Assembly: GCF_024220175.1 (NCBI RefSeq)
Contig: NZ_CP098502.1
Location: 2,418,001-2,482,000 of the forward strand
DNA length: 64,000 nt
Direction: 5' to 3'
Source: Paraconexibacter antarcticus
GTDB taxonomy: Bacteria > Actinomycetota > Thermoleophilia > Solirubrobacterales > Solirubrobacteraceae
Position 1 is the first letter of the stretch, and each line of letters opens with the position of its first letter. A program made the translations under genes and the position numbers. Shown in pieces: positions 16,510 to 23,422 of the stretch. Below the pieces are notes generated by a model, which had not been told where the DNA came from, did no database searches, and worked only from the letters and a program-made list of their open reading frames with translations.

Positions 16510-18491
16510 GCCCGATCGCCTTCAGCATCGCGCTGGTCCTTGCGCTTGGCTCGTTCTCGTCGATCCTCGGCCGGCGAGCGCTCAAACTCTTCTCGGCGGC
16601 CCCGGCGGCACGCTTCGACCACCTCGGCGAACGGCTGAAGATCACCGCGATCTACGCGTTCGGGCAGAAGAAGTTCCTCCGCGGCGAGCAGCCCGCGGGC
16701 CTGATGCACGCCTTCATCTTCTGGGGCTTCATGACGCTCGGCCTGACGGTCGTGACGCTCTTCGGACGCGCGTTCGACGCTGACTTCTACATCCCGCTTC
16801 TCCACCCCGGTCAGCCCCTGGGTGACGCGTACACGTTGCTCCGGGACGTGATCCAGGTCACCGTGGTGATCGCGGTCACGTACGCGCTCTACCGGCGCCT
16901 GATCCAGCACACGCCGCGGCTTTTCGGCTTCCAGCCCGCGGAGAAGCGGCTGCACGACGAGCCGCACTGGGAGGGGATCCTGATCCTCTTCCTGATCCTC
17001 GGGATCATGGGCGGCAGCCTGATCCACGAGGGCGCGCGGCTGGTGCTGTTCGCCGGTGAACATCGCACCGAGACCGAGCGCGGCTGGGAGCCGGTCTCGA
17101 ACCTCGTCAGCCACCTGATCCCCGGCTCCGCCGCGCACACGATGACGTACGTCGGGTTCTGGATGCACAACCTGATCGTGCTGACGTTCCTCAACCTGCT
17201 GCCGCTGTCCAAGCACTTCCACATCATTACCGCGATCCCGAACGTGTTCTTCGGGTCGCTGCGTCCCCGCGGCCAGCTCAGCAAGCCTGACCCCGGCAAG
17301 CCGGACGACTTCACGTGGAAGCAGGTCCTGGACATGTACAGCTGCACCGAGTGCGGCCGCTGCTCGGCGGTGTGCCCGGCGACGGCGAGCGGGTCCCCGC
17401 TTGCTCCCCGGCAGCTGATCCTTGACCTTCGGGATGACTTCCTGGGACGGACGGAGCGAACCGACGACAAGATCGTCAGCGACGAGGTGCTGTGGTCGTG
17501 CACGACGTGCATGGCGTGCGTCGAGGCCTGCCCGGTCGGCATCGAGCACGTGCCCACGATCATCCAGGGCCGGCGCAAGCTCGTCGACCAGGGCGCGATG
17601 GAGCCGATGCTCCAGGACACGCTGCAGAACTTCGCCCAGCAGGGCAACTCCTACGGCAAATCCAGCCGCATGCGCGCCCGGTGGGCCAAGGGCCTGGACT
17701 TCAAGATCCCCGACGCTCGCAAGGAGCACGTCAAGTACCTGTGGTTCGTGGGCGACTTCGCGTCCTTCGACGAGCGCTCGCAGGAGGCCTCGCGGCGGAT
17801 CGCGAAGATCCTCCACCACGCGGGCGTGAGCTTCGGCATGCTCTACGAGGCGGAGCGCAACGCCGGCAACGATGTGCGGCGGATCGGCGAGGAAGGACTG
17901 TTCGAGCTCCTCGTCGAGCAGAACATGGAGGCATTTGCCGGCGCGGAGTTCGACGCGATCTTCACCACCGACCCGCATTCGCTCAACACGCTCAAGAACG
18001 AGTACAGCGAGTTCGGCGAGATGAAGCCGGTCTACCACTACACCGAACTGCTGGTGGAGCTGATCGAGAGCGGAGAGATCGCGCTCAGCGAACCGGTCGG
18101 CTCGAAGGTCACCTACCACGACCCCTGCTACCTCGCCCGGTACAACCGCATCACCGACGCACCTCGCCGGCTTCTCGGTGCCGTCGGCGCCGAGCTGCTC
18201 GAGATGCCGCGAAACGGCACCAACACCTTCTGCTGCGGGGCCGGCGGCGGACGGATCTGGATGGACGACTCCAAGCTCGTCGAGCGGCCCAGCGAGCAGC
18301 GCGTCAAAGAGGCCGCGGCGCTCGGCGACCTCGACTACTTCGTCGTGACCTGCCCCAAAGACCTCGCGATGTACTCGGACGCGGCCGCCACGGTCGGCGT
18401 CGACTTCCAGGTCCTGGAGGTCAGCGCGCTGGTGGAGCAGGCCATGGGGCTCCGCGACGACGGCGCGGTGCTGGCCGGGGATGCGGCGTGA
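16506..18491 (+). CDS. Membrane Etf:(mena)quinone oxidoreductase, EMO/EtfD-type (HdrD-like)
   Basis: 661 residues. The N-terminal 250 residues hold about five membrane segments (near 5-25, 68-88, 113-130, 157-176, 212-235) with several histidines that could ligate heme b. Then come two [4Fe-4S] sites (C280/283/286/290; C332/335/338/342) and a CCG domain (YHDPCYLARYN, FCCGAGGGRIWMDD, TCPKDLAMY). This is the architecture of EtfD (mycobacterial Rv0338c type) and EMO proteins that oxidise EtfAB and reduce menaquinone. Coupled to etfA, it probably is the respiratory exit for electrons from sHdr. Confidence 0.88.
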   Translation: MSPIAFSIALVLALGSFSSILGRRALKLFSAAPAARFDHLGERLKITAIYAFGQKKFLRGEQPAGLMHAFIFWGFMTLGLTVVTLFGRAFDADFYIPLLHPGQPLGDAYTLLRDVIQVTVVIAVTYALYRRLIQHTPRLFGFQPAEKRLHDEPHWEGILILFLILGIMGGSLIHEGARLVLFAGEHRTETERGWEPVSNLVSHLIPGSAAHTMTYVGFWMHNLIVLTFLNLLPLSKHFHIITAIPNVFFGSLRPRGQLSKPDPGKPDDFTWKQVLDMYSCTECGRCSAVCPATASGSPLAPRQLILDLRDDFLGRTERTDDKIVSDEVLWSCTTCMACVEACPVGIEHVPTIIQGRRKLVDQGAMEPMLQDTLQNFAQQGNSYGKSSRMRARWAKGLDFKIPDARKEHVKYLWFVGDFASFDERSQEASRRIAKILHHAGVSFGMLYEAERNAGNDVRRIGEEGLFELLVEQNMEAFAGAEFDAIFTTDPHSLNTLKNEYSEFGEMKPVYHYTELLVELIESGEIALSEPVGSKVTYHDPCYLARYNRITDAPRRLLGAVGAELLEMPRNGTNTFCCGAGGGRIWMDDSKLVERPSEQRVKEAAALGDLDYFVVTCPKDLAMYSDAAATVGVDFQVLEVSALVEQAMGLRDDGAVLAGDAA

Positions 18492-18985
18492 GCAGCGTGC
18501 CCCGTTCCGAGCTCGACGGACCGGCGGCCGAGCAAGACGACCGCGCGGGCGGTCTGGCCCGTGGCCTGGCCGCGCGCCTGCGCGATGCGAGCGAGGCCGC
18601 CGACCGGCTTGCGTCCTTCGCCTACGACACGAGGCCGGCCGAGTCCCCAAGCCCTGCACTCGCGGACGGGCAGGAGCTCGCGACCGCACACGACTTCGTC
18701 CTGCGGACCTTCGTCGCGGTCGGCGATCCGCTGAACTACACCCTGATCGCGGCGGCCTCGGCGCATCCCACCGGAGCTTTGCTGGATCAGCTCGCCCACG
18801 ACGTCGGACTTTCCCGCCTCGCCCTGATCGAGCGCATCCACAGCCTCATTCAGCTCGGGCTGGTTGCCCGCGACCTGCAGGCCGACACGGTCATGTCGAC
18901 GCCGGCGGGCACAGGCATACTCGAGCTCGTCAGCGGGCTGGAAGCGGACGTCGCCCGCTGGCTCTCCAAGCGCAGGCACCGGTGA
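18488..18985 (+). CDS. Winged-helix-like protein of unknown function
   Basis: 165 residues, GTG start overlapping the EMO stop (GTGA). The N-terminal 60 residues are charged and low in structure. Residues about 75-165 resemble a winged helix of the ArsR/MarR kind (VGDPLNYTLIAAASAHP, LDQLAHDVGLSRLALIERIHSLIQLGLV, a wing-like TVMSTPAGTG and a final helix). It could be a DNA-binding regulator encoded inside the operon or a protein-binding winged helix. I do not recognise a named family. The next gene overlaps its stop by four bases. Confidence 0.6.
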   Translation: MSSVPRSELDGPAAEQDDRAGGLARGLAARLRDASEAADRLASFAYDTRPAESPSPALADGQELATAHDFVLRTFVAVGDPLNYTLIAAASAHPTGALLDQLAHDVGLSRLALIERIHSLIQLGLVARDLQADTVMSTPAGTGILELVSGLEADVARWLSKRRHR

Positions 18986-19260
18986 GCACGTGCCCGTTCT
19001 GCTCCCGCCAGGGTCCGCGCGACGAGATCCATCGCCACATGGTCGACGAGCACCCCGAGCACGTCGAGATGTGGACGGAGGAGCGCACCGGTCGTATGCG
19101 CTACCGGGTCGTCTGCCCGCAGTGCGGGGCGGACTACGAGCACCGCGTCAAACCGCGGAGCACCGATCGCGAGTTCCTGGCGACGTTTTCGACGGAGGTC
19201 CGGATGGTGGGTTTCGACATGCTGCTGAATCACATGACCGCTGAGCACGAGGAGGAGTGA
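18982..19260 (+). CDS. Small zinc-ribbon protein of unknown function
   Basis: 92 residues, GTG start overlapping the preceding stop. It has two CxxC knuckles, CPFC near the N-terminus and CPQC near residue 48. Histidine-rich segments (HRHMVDEHPEH and LLNHMTAEHEEE) each look like half of a C2H2-type metal site, so two CCHH zinc sites are plausible. I do not know the function. It sits between the winged-helix gene and two LbpA genes, so a role in handling the LbpA/EMO module is possible but unproven. Confidence 0.6.
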   Translation: MSTCPFCSRQGPRDEIHRHMVDEHPEHVEMWTEERTGRMRYRVVCPQCGADYEHRVKPRSTDREFLATFSTEVRMVGFDMLLNHMTAEHEEE

Positions 19261-19267
19261 CGCCGCC

Positions 19268-19711
19268 ATGGCAACCGTGAACGAGTGCAACCTGCCGGAC
19301 GATCTCTTCTACCTCGTCGAGAAGCACGTCTGGGCCCGTCCCGAAGGCGATGTCGTCGTCGTCGGCCTGACCGATGTCGCCCAGAACCTCGCGAAATCGA
19401 TCATCTCGGTCACGCTCAAGAAGCAGGGGAAGATGCTCGCCAAGGGCAAGAGCCTCGGCACCGTCGAGAGCGGCAAGTGGGTGGGACCGGTGCCCGCCCC
19501 TGTTGCCGGTGAGATCGTCGCGGTGAATGACGCCCTCGCCGCCGATCCGGGCCTGCTCAACAGCGACCCGTACGGTGACGGCTGGGTGGCCAAGCTCGCG
19601 CCCACGGACTGGGACACCGACTCCGCCGAGCTCGTCACCGGCCAGCCGGGGCTGGACGCCTACAAGGCGTTCATGGACGCGGAGGGCATCTCCTGCGCCG
19701 ACGCGGCGTAG
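19268..19711 (+). CDS. lbpA: Lipoate-binding protein LbpA (second copy)
   Basis: 147 residues, GcvH-like. The N-terminus (CNLPDDLFYLVEKHVWAR) and GLTDVAQNLAKSII are typical of the LbpA group. Lipoylated lysine: K70 in VESGKWVGPVPAPV. A C-terminal SCADAA and an N-terminal C7 may be functional thiols. In sHdr organisms LbpA rather than GcvH carries the lipoyl group that cycles with sulfane sulfur. It is eight bases from the third copy, so the two are probably made together. Confidence 0.88.
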   Translation: MATVNECNLPDDLFYLVEKHVWARPEGDVVVVGLTDVAQNLAKSIISVTLKKQGKMLAKGKSLGTVESGKWVGPVPAPVAGEIVAVNDALAADPGLLNSDPYGDGWVAKLAPTDWDTDSAELVTGQPGLDAYKAFMDAEGISCADAA

Positions 19712-19718
19712 GGCCCGC

Positions 19719-20171
19719 ATGCAGGTCTACCGCGGCTGCGCGATCCCGGAGGAGTACCTCTACGACGTCGCCTTCAACGTCTGGGTGCGTCTGGAAGACG
19801 ACGGTACCGCGCGAGTCGGCATGACCGACGTCGCCCAGACGATGTGCGGGAAGATCGTCTCGCTCAGCTTCAAGCCCGTGGGTGCCGACGTACGGCGTGG
19901 TCGAACGCTCGCCGTCGTAGAGAGCGCGAAGTGGGTCGGGCCCTTCCGTGCCCCGCTGACGGGTGAGCTGCTCGAGACGAACGAGGTCGCGTTCGCGGCC
20001 GACGGCCTCATCGCCAACCGAGACCCCTACGGGCAGGGCTGGCTCGCACGCGTCGCGCCGCAGCGCTTGGAGGACGAGCGCGGACACCTGGTGGACGGCC
20101 GGGTGGCCTTCGAGCAGTATCAGGACATCATCGAGCGCGACCAGATCACCTGCATGCGCTGCGCGGACTGA
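19719..20171 (+). CDS. lbpA: Lipoate-binding protein LbpA (third copy)
   Basis: 150 residues; ATG eight bases after the previous stop. GcvH-like with lipoyl lysine K71 in VVESAKWVGPFRAPL and the shared MTDVAQTMCGKIVSL block. Cysteines C7 (RGCAIPEEYLYD), C43 and a C-terminal CMRC pair are present; none of these except the N-terminal one has a counterpart in the second copy. The SAKWVGP motif is closest to the LbpA consensus, so this is the best candidate for the main sHdr-interacting carrier. Confidence 0.88.
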   Translation: MQVYRGCAIPEEYLYDVAFNVWVRLEDDGTARVGMTDVAQTMCGKIVSLSFKPVGADVRRGRTLAVVESAKWVGPFRAPLTGELLETNEVAFAADGLIANRDPYGQGWLARVAPQRLEDERGHLVDGRVAFEQYQDIIERDQITCMRCAD

Positions 20172-20176
20172 TCGGG

Positions 20177-20863
20177 ATGCCTCCGTTGCTCGCCGTCCTC
20201 GCCCGCGACCCGCTCGTCTGTGGTCGCGTCGTCCGCGTGGCCAGCCGCCTCGGCCTGGAGGCCCTGCAGGTCCGCGTCGCCTCCGGCGAGGCGAGCGAGA
20301 CCGCCCCGGCTGGGCTGCTCGTCGAGCTTGAACTCGACGGCGCGATCGACGCCCTGACACGTTGGCGGGCGGCTCACCCGCAGCTGGTGATCGTCGCGTT
20401 CCTGAGCACCCCGGAGTCAGCGTTGTGGCACGAGGGAGAGAGCGCAGGTGCTGATCTCGTCACGACGCGTGGTCGCGCGGATCGCGAGCTCGCGCGGCTC
20501 GTCACCGACCACCTGTCGGGGGCGCGTCGCAGCCGCCGGGTCCGGCTGGCGCCCGAGCAGGACTTCGCCGGCCGGCTGGGGTTCGTCGGCAAGGTGGAGG
20601 AGACTCCGGTCGGCCCGGTCTCGGTGTTCCACATCGCGGGCAAGCTGACCGCGCTCGTCGACACCTGCCCACACGCAGGCGCCTCGTTGTGCGAGGGCGA
20701 GCTCGACGGCGACATCATCACCTGCCCGCGCCACGGGAGCCAGTTCCGCGTCACGGACGGCGAGCGCGTGCGCGGGCCCGCCGACGAAGCAGCCGTGAGC
20801 ATCCGCACCGTCATCGAGGCCGGTGACGTATTCCTCGAGTTCGAAGCGGGACCCCAGCGATGA
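20177..20863 (+). CDS. Rieske [2Fe-2S] protein with a receiver-like N-terminal domain
   Basis: 228 residues. Residues about 130-220 form a Rieske ferredoxin with C-P-H near residue 163 (DTCPHAGASLCEGELDG) and C-P-R-H near residue 181 (TCPRHGSQFRV), the CxH/CxxH ligand set of soluble Rieske ferredoxins. The N-terminal 110 residues look like a degenerate response-regulator receiver fold (LLAVLARDPLVCGRVV, QLVIVAFLSTPESAL, GADLVTTRGRADREL) without the phospho-acceptor aspartate pattern. No signal peptide, so cytoplasmic. It overlaps the flavoprotein gene downstream (ATGA) and may pass electrons to or from it. Confidence 0.75.
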   Translation: MPPLLAVLARDPLVCGRVVRVASRLGLEALQVRVASGEASETAPAGLLVELELDGAIDALTRWRAAHPQLVIVAFLSTPESALWHEGESAGADLVTTRGRADRELARLVTDHLSGARRSRRVRLAPEQDFAGRLGFVGKVEETPVGPVSVFHIAGKLTALVDTCPHAGASLCEGELDGDIITCPRHGSQFRVTDGERVRGPADEAAVSIRTVIEAGDVFLEFEAGPQR

Positions 20864-21981
20864 GCCTCCCGCGCGTCCTGATCGTCGGCGCCGGACCCGG
20901 CGGGATTGCCGCGGCCCATCGACTGCGCGAATGCGGCGACGGCCAGGTCGAGATCGAACTCGTCACCCGCGGAGGCACCGCGACGCACCTCGCCGGCTCC
21001 GTGCCGGTCGCGATCGGCGCTGCCGAAGCAGAGAACCTGTCCTGCGCCGTCGCGCTTCCCGGGGTGAGGTGCACGGCGGGCGAGGTGAGCGTCGTCGACG
21101 GCGGGGGAGCCGTGATCGACGGCCGGCGCGTCGACGCCGACGCCGTCATCGCCTCGCCCGGGCTCGTGCCGGACGTCGACGTTGTCCCCGATTGGTCGCG
21201 GGCGTGCACGGGCTGGGACCTGGACGCGGCCGTCGCTGCGGCGCCGCGGCTGGAGGCGGTGCCGGGGGGGACGCTGGCCGTCGTCGTCTGCGGGCTCCCG
21301 TACCGCTGCCCACCCGCCCCGTACGGACTCGCCATGGCCCTCGCCCGCACCCATCGCGCGAGCGGGCGCTTCACCAAGGTGTGCGTCGTGACGCCGGAGG
21401 CATTTCCGCTGATGGGCGTCGGCGGCGAGGCGCCGGCGTTCCTCATGGACTCGTGCGCCGGTGCCAAGGTCGAGATCGAGCGGAAGTTCGACGTCGACCT
21501 GGGGGCCAGCGAGGACGGTGTGCTCCGAGCGGTCGACGGAAGGGCGCTCGAGTACGAGCTCGCCTTCGTCATTCCGCCGCACTGCCGGTCGGCCATGCTT
21601 GCCGACCTCGATGCCGTCGGGCCGTTGGTGAAGGTCGACGCCCGCGGCCACAGCTCAGTCGCCGGCGTCTTCGTCATCGGTGACGCAGCCGCCACCGGCC
21701 TGCCGCGCGCGGCCGACGTGGCGGCGACCGGCGGACGGAACGCCGCCGATGCCGTCCTCGCCGACTTCGGTATCGAACCGCCGAAGCCTGCGGCTGCGCC
21801 GCAACCGAGCTGCTACATCAACCATGGAGGCGGATCGATGAGCCGGATCAGAATCAGCTACCCGAACGGCCTGCCGCCTGATGGGGAAGCGAGTGTCGAG
21901 ATCGATGCGCCGACACCAGACCTCGGATACGCGGCCGAGGGCGAACGCCGTCGATTCCTCGAATCCGTGGGAGGAACATGA
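20860..21981 (+). CDS. FAD-dependent oxidoreductase of the SQR/FCSD-like family
   Basis: 373 residues. N-terminal FAD motif (VLIVGAGPGGIAAAHRLREC). The segment CGLPYRCPPAPYG around residues 147-159 is the conserved SQR/flavocytochrome c block with two cysteines; another cysteine lies in FLMDSCAG. FVIGDAAATGLPRAADVA is the second FAD contact. The C-terminal tail (SCYINHGGG onward) resembles the tail of sulfide-oxidizing flavoproteins. No signal peptide or Tat motif. Likely substrate is sulfide, polysulfide or a protein persulfide, with the Rieske protein as possible electron partner; this is inferred. Confidence 0.7.
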   Translation: MSLPRVLIVGAGPGGIAAAHRLRECGDGQVEIELVTRGGTATHLAGSVPVAIGAAEAENLSCAVALPGVRCTAGEVSVVDGGGAVIDGRRVDADAVIASPGLVPDVDVVPDWSRACTGWDLDAAVAAAPRLEAVPGGTLAVVVCGLPYRCPPAPYGLAMALARTHRASGRFTKVCVVTPEAFPLMGVGGEAPAFLMDSCAGAKVEIERKFDVDLGASEDGVLRAVDGRALEYELAFVIPPHCRSAMLADLDAVGPLVKVDARGHSSVAGVFVIGDAAATGLPRAADVAATGGRNAADAVLADFGIEPPKPAAAPQPSCYINHGGGSMSRIRISYPNGLPPDGEASVEIDAPTPDLGYAAEGERRRFLESVGGT

Positions 21982-22277
21982 TGGTCACCGAAGAGGAGAT
22001 CTGGTCTGCACTGCATGCCGTCATAGACCCCGAGCTCGAACTCGACTTCGTCGACCTCGGCCTCGTCTACAACGTGCGCATCGAGGACGCCGACGTCCAC
22101 ATCGAGTTCACGCTGACCACTCCGGCCTGCGGCATCGGGCCGATGGTCGCCGACGAGATGGATGAGGTCGTCGGGTCGCTCGAAGGGGTGCGCAGCGTCT
22201 TTCCCCGCCTGATCTTCGAACCACGGTGGACGCCCGATAAGATGTCCGAGGACGCGCGGTTCGCCCTCGGATTGTGA
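21978..22277 (+). CDS. DUF59/MIP18-like iron-sulfur assembly protein (island copy)
   Basis: 99 residues, last gene of the long operon, ATGATG overlapping the flavoprotein stop. DUF59 (PaaD/SufT-like) proteins help mature Fe-S proteins. Characteristic IDPELELDFVDLGLVYNV, TTPACGIGPMV with the reactive cysteine, and a C-terminal WTPDKMSEDARFALG tail. The host has a close relative at 55647 with the same tail, so the operon brings its own copy, reasonable given at least ten encoded Fe-S clusters. It converges on mrp, ten bases away. Confidence 0.88.
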   Translation: MMVTEEEIWSALHAVIDPELELDFVDLGLVYNVRIEDADVHIEFTLTTPACGIGPMVADEMDEVVGSLEGVRSVFPRLIFEPRWTPDKMSEDARFALGL

Positions 22278-22286
22278 TCAGCCGGC

Positions 22287-23420
22287 TCAGGCCATCGGCA
22301 GCGACATGCCAACTGGCTGCGGGGCGTCTGCCATCGGGAGCGGGACGGGGCGCTGCGGCGTGAGTGCCGTCAGGCGCGCCGCGATTCGCTGGATCGCCTG
22401 CGCGGCCGGATCGTCGGGACGCTCCAGGACCAGCGGGGTGCCGGTGTCGGCATGCTCGCGGAGCGGAATGGTCAGCGGGACGCGGCCGAGCAGCGGCACG
22501 TCCAGCTCCTCCGCCAGGGCGTCGCCGCCGCCCTCGCCGAAGATCGGGTGAACGCGACCGGTGTCGTCGACGTAGCCGGACATGTTCTCGACGACGCCGA
22601 TGACCTCGTGATCGAGCTTCAGTGCCATCTTCGCGGCACGGCGCGCGACCTTCTGGGCGGCGACCTGCGGCGTCGTCACCAGGACGAAACGAGCTTGCGG
22701 GAGAAACTCGGCCAGCGACATCGACACATCACCGGTACCGGGCGGTAGGTCGACCACGAGATAGTCGAGCTCACCCCAGGCGACGTCGCCGAGGAACTGT
22801 TCAAGGGCCTTGTGCAGCATCGGCCCACGCCACACGACGGCGGAGTCCTCTTCGACGAAGAACCCGATCGACATGAGCTTGATGGTCCCGTGCGCGAGCG
22901 GCGGCACGATCGTGCGCTCCGACGAGACGACGGGCCGCTGGTTGACGCCGAACATCCGCGGGATCGAGTAGCCCCACACGTCGGCGTCGAGCACGCCGAC
23001 GTGCTTGCCCTCCCGCCACAGCGCGGCCGCGAGGTTGGCTGACAGGGTCGACTTGCCGACACCGCCCTTACCGGAGGCGATGCACAGAACGGTGCCGACC
23101 TGCGCCAGCGAGCCCTCCGGAAGGGCAGAGCGCCCAAGCCGCTCCTGGAGCTGGCCCTTCTCGCCGTCGGAGAGGACATCGAATGTCACGTCGACGGCGA
23201 TGACCCCATCGAGTTGCATCAGGGCGGCGGTCACCTCCTGCTCGAAGTGCGACTTGATCGGGCAGCCCGGCGTGGTGAGCGAGACGGTGACGAAGACCTG
23301 TCCGTCAGCGGCGACGTCGATGCGCCGGACCATGCCGAGCTCGACGATCGATCGCCGCAGCTCGGGGTCCATGACCGGGAGCAGGGCTTCGAGGGCGAGT
23401 TCGCGAGTGGGAAGGGGCAT
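22287..23420 (-). CDS. mrp: Mrp/ApbC-family Fe-S cluster carrier ATPase with N-terminal DUF59
   Basis: 377 residues; the ATG at 23420 lies two bases after the stop of the dioxygenase gene. Residues 1-95 are a DUF59 domain (MDPELRRSIVELGMV, TTPGCPIKSHF). Then comes a P-loop NTPase with ASGKGGVGKSTLSANLA near residue 115 and DLPPGTGDVSMSL. The usual CxxC in the C-terminal ENMS region is missing (ENMSGYVDDTGRVHPIFG), so cluster binding by that site is doubtful. Probably assists Fe-S assembly for the sulfur-oxidation enzymes. Its ribosome site GGAAGGGG-like run precedes the start. Confidence 0.88.
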   Translation of the reverse strand: MPLPTRELALEALLPVMDPELRRSIVELGMVRRIDVAADGQVFVTVSLTTPGCPIKSHFEQEVTAALMQLDGVIAVDVTFDVLSDGEKGQLQERLGRSALPEGSLAQVGTVLCIASGKGGVGKSTLSANLAAALWREGKHVGVLDADVWGYSIPRMFGVNQRPVVSSERTIVPPLAHGTIKLMSIGFFVEEDSAVVWRGPMLHKALEQFLGDVAWGELDYLVVDLPPGTGDVSMSLAEFLPQARFVLVTTPQVAAQKVARRAAKMALKLDHEVIGVVENMSGYVDDTGRVHPIFGEGGGDALAEELDVPLLGRVPLTIPLREHADTGTPLVLERPDDPAAQAIQRIAARLTALTPQRPVPLPMADAPQPVGMSLPMA

Positions 23421-23422
23421 GC

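Noticed and set aside
19268..20171. Glycine cleavage H proteins (GcvH) for the two tandem lipoyl-domain genes
   Set aside because: No glycine cleavage genes (gcvT, gcvP) are near, and their ES(G/A)KWVGP motif and operon position fit LbpA.
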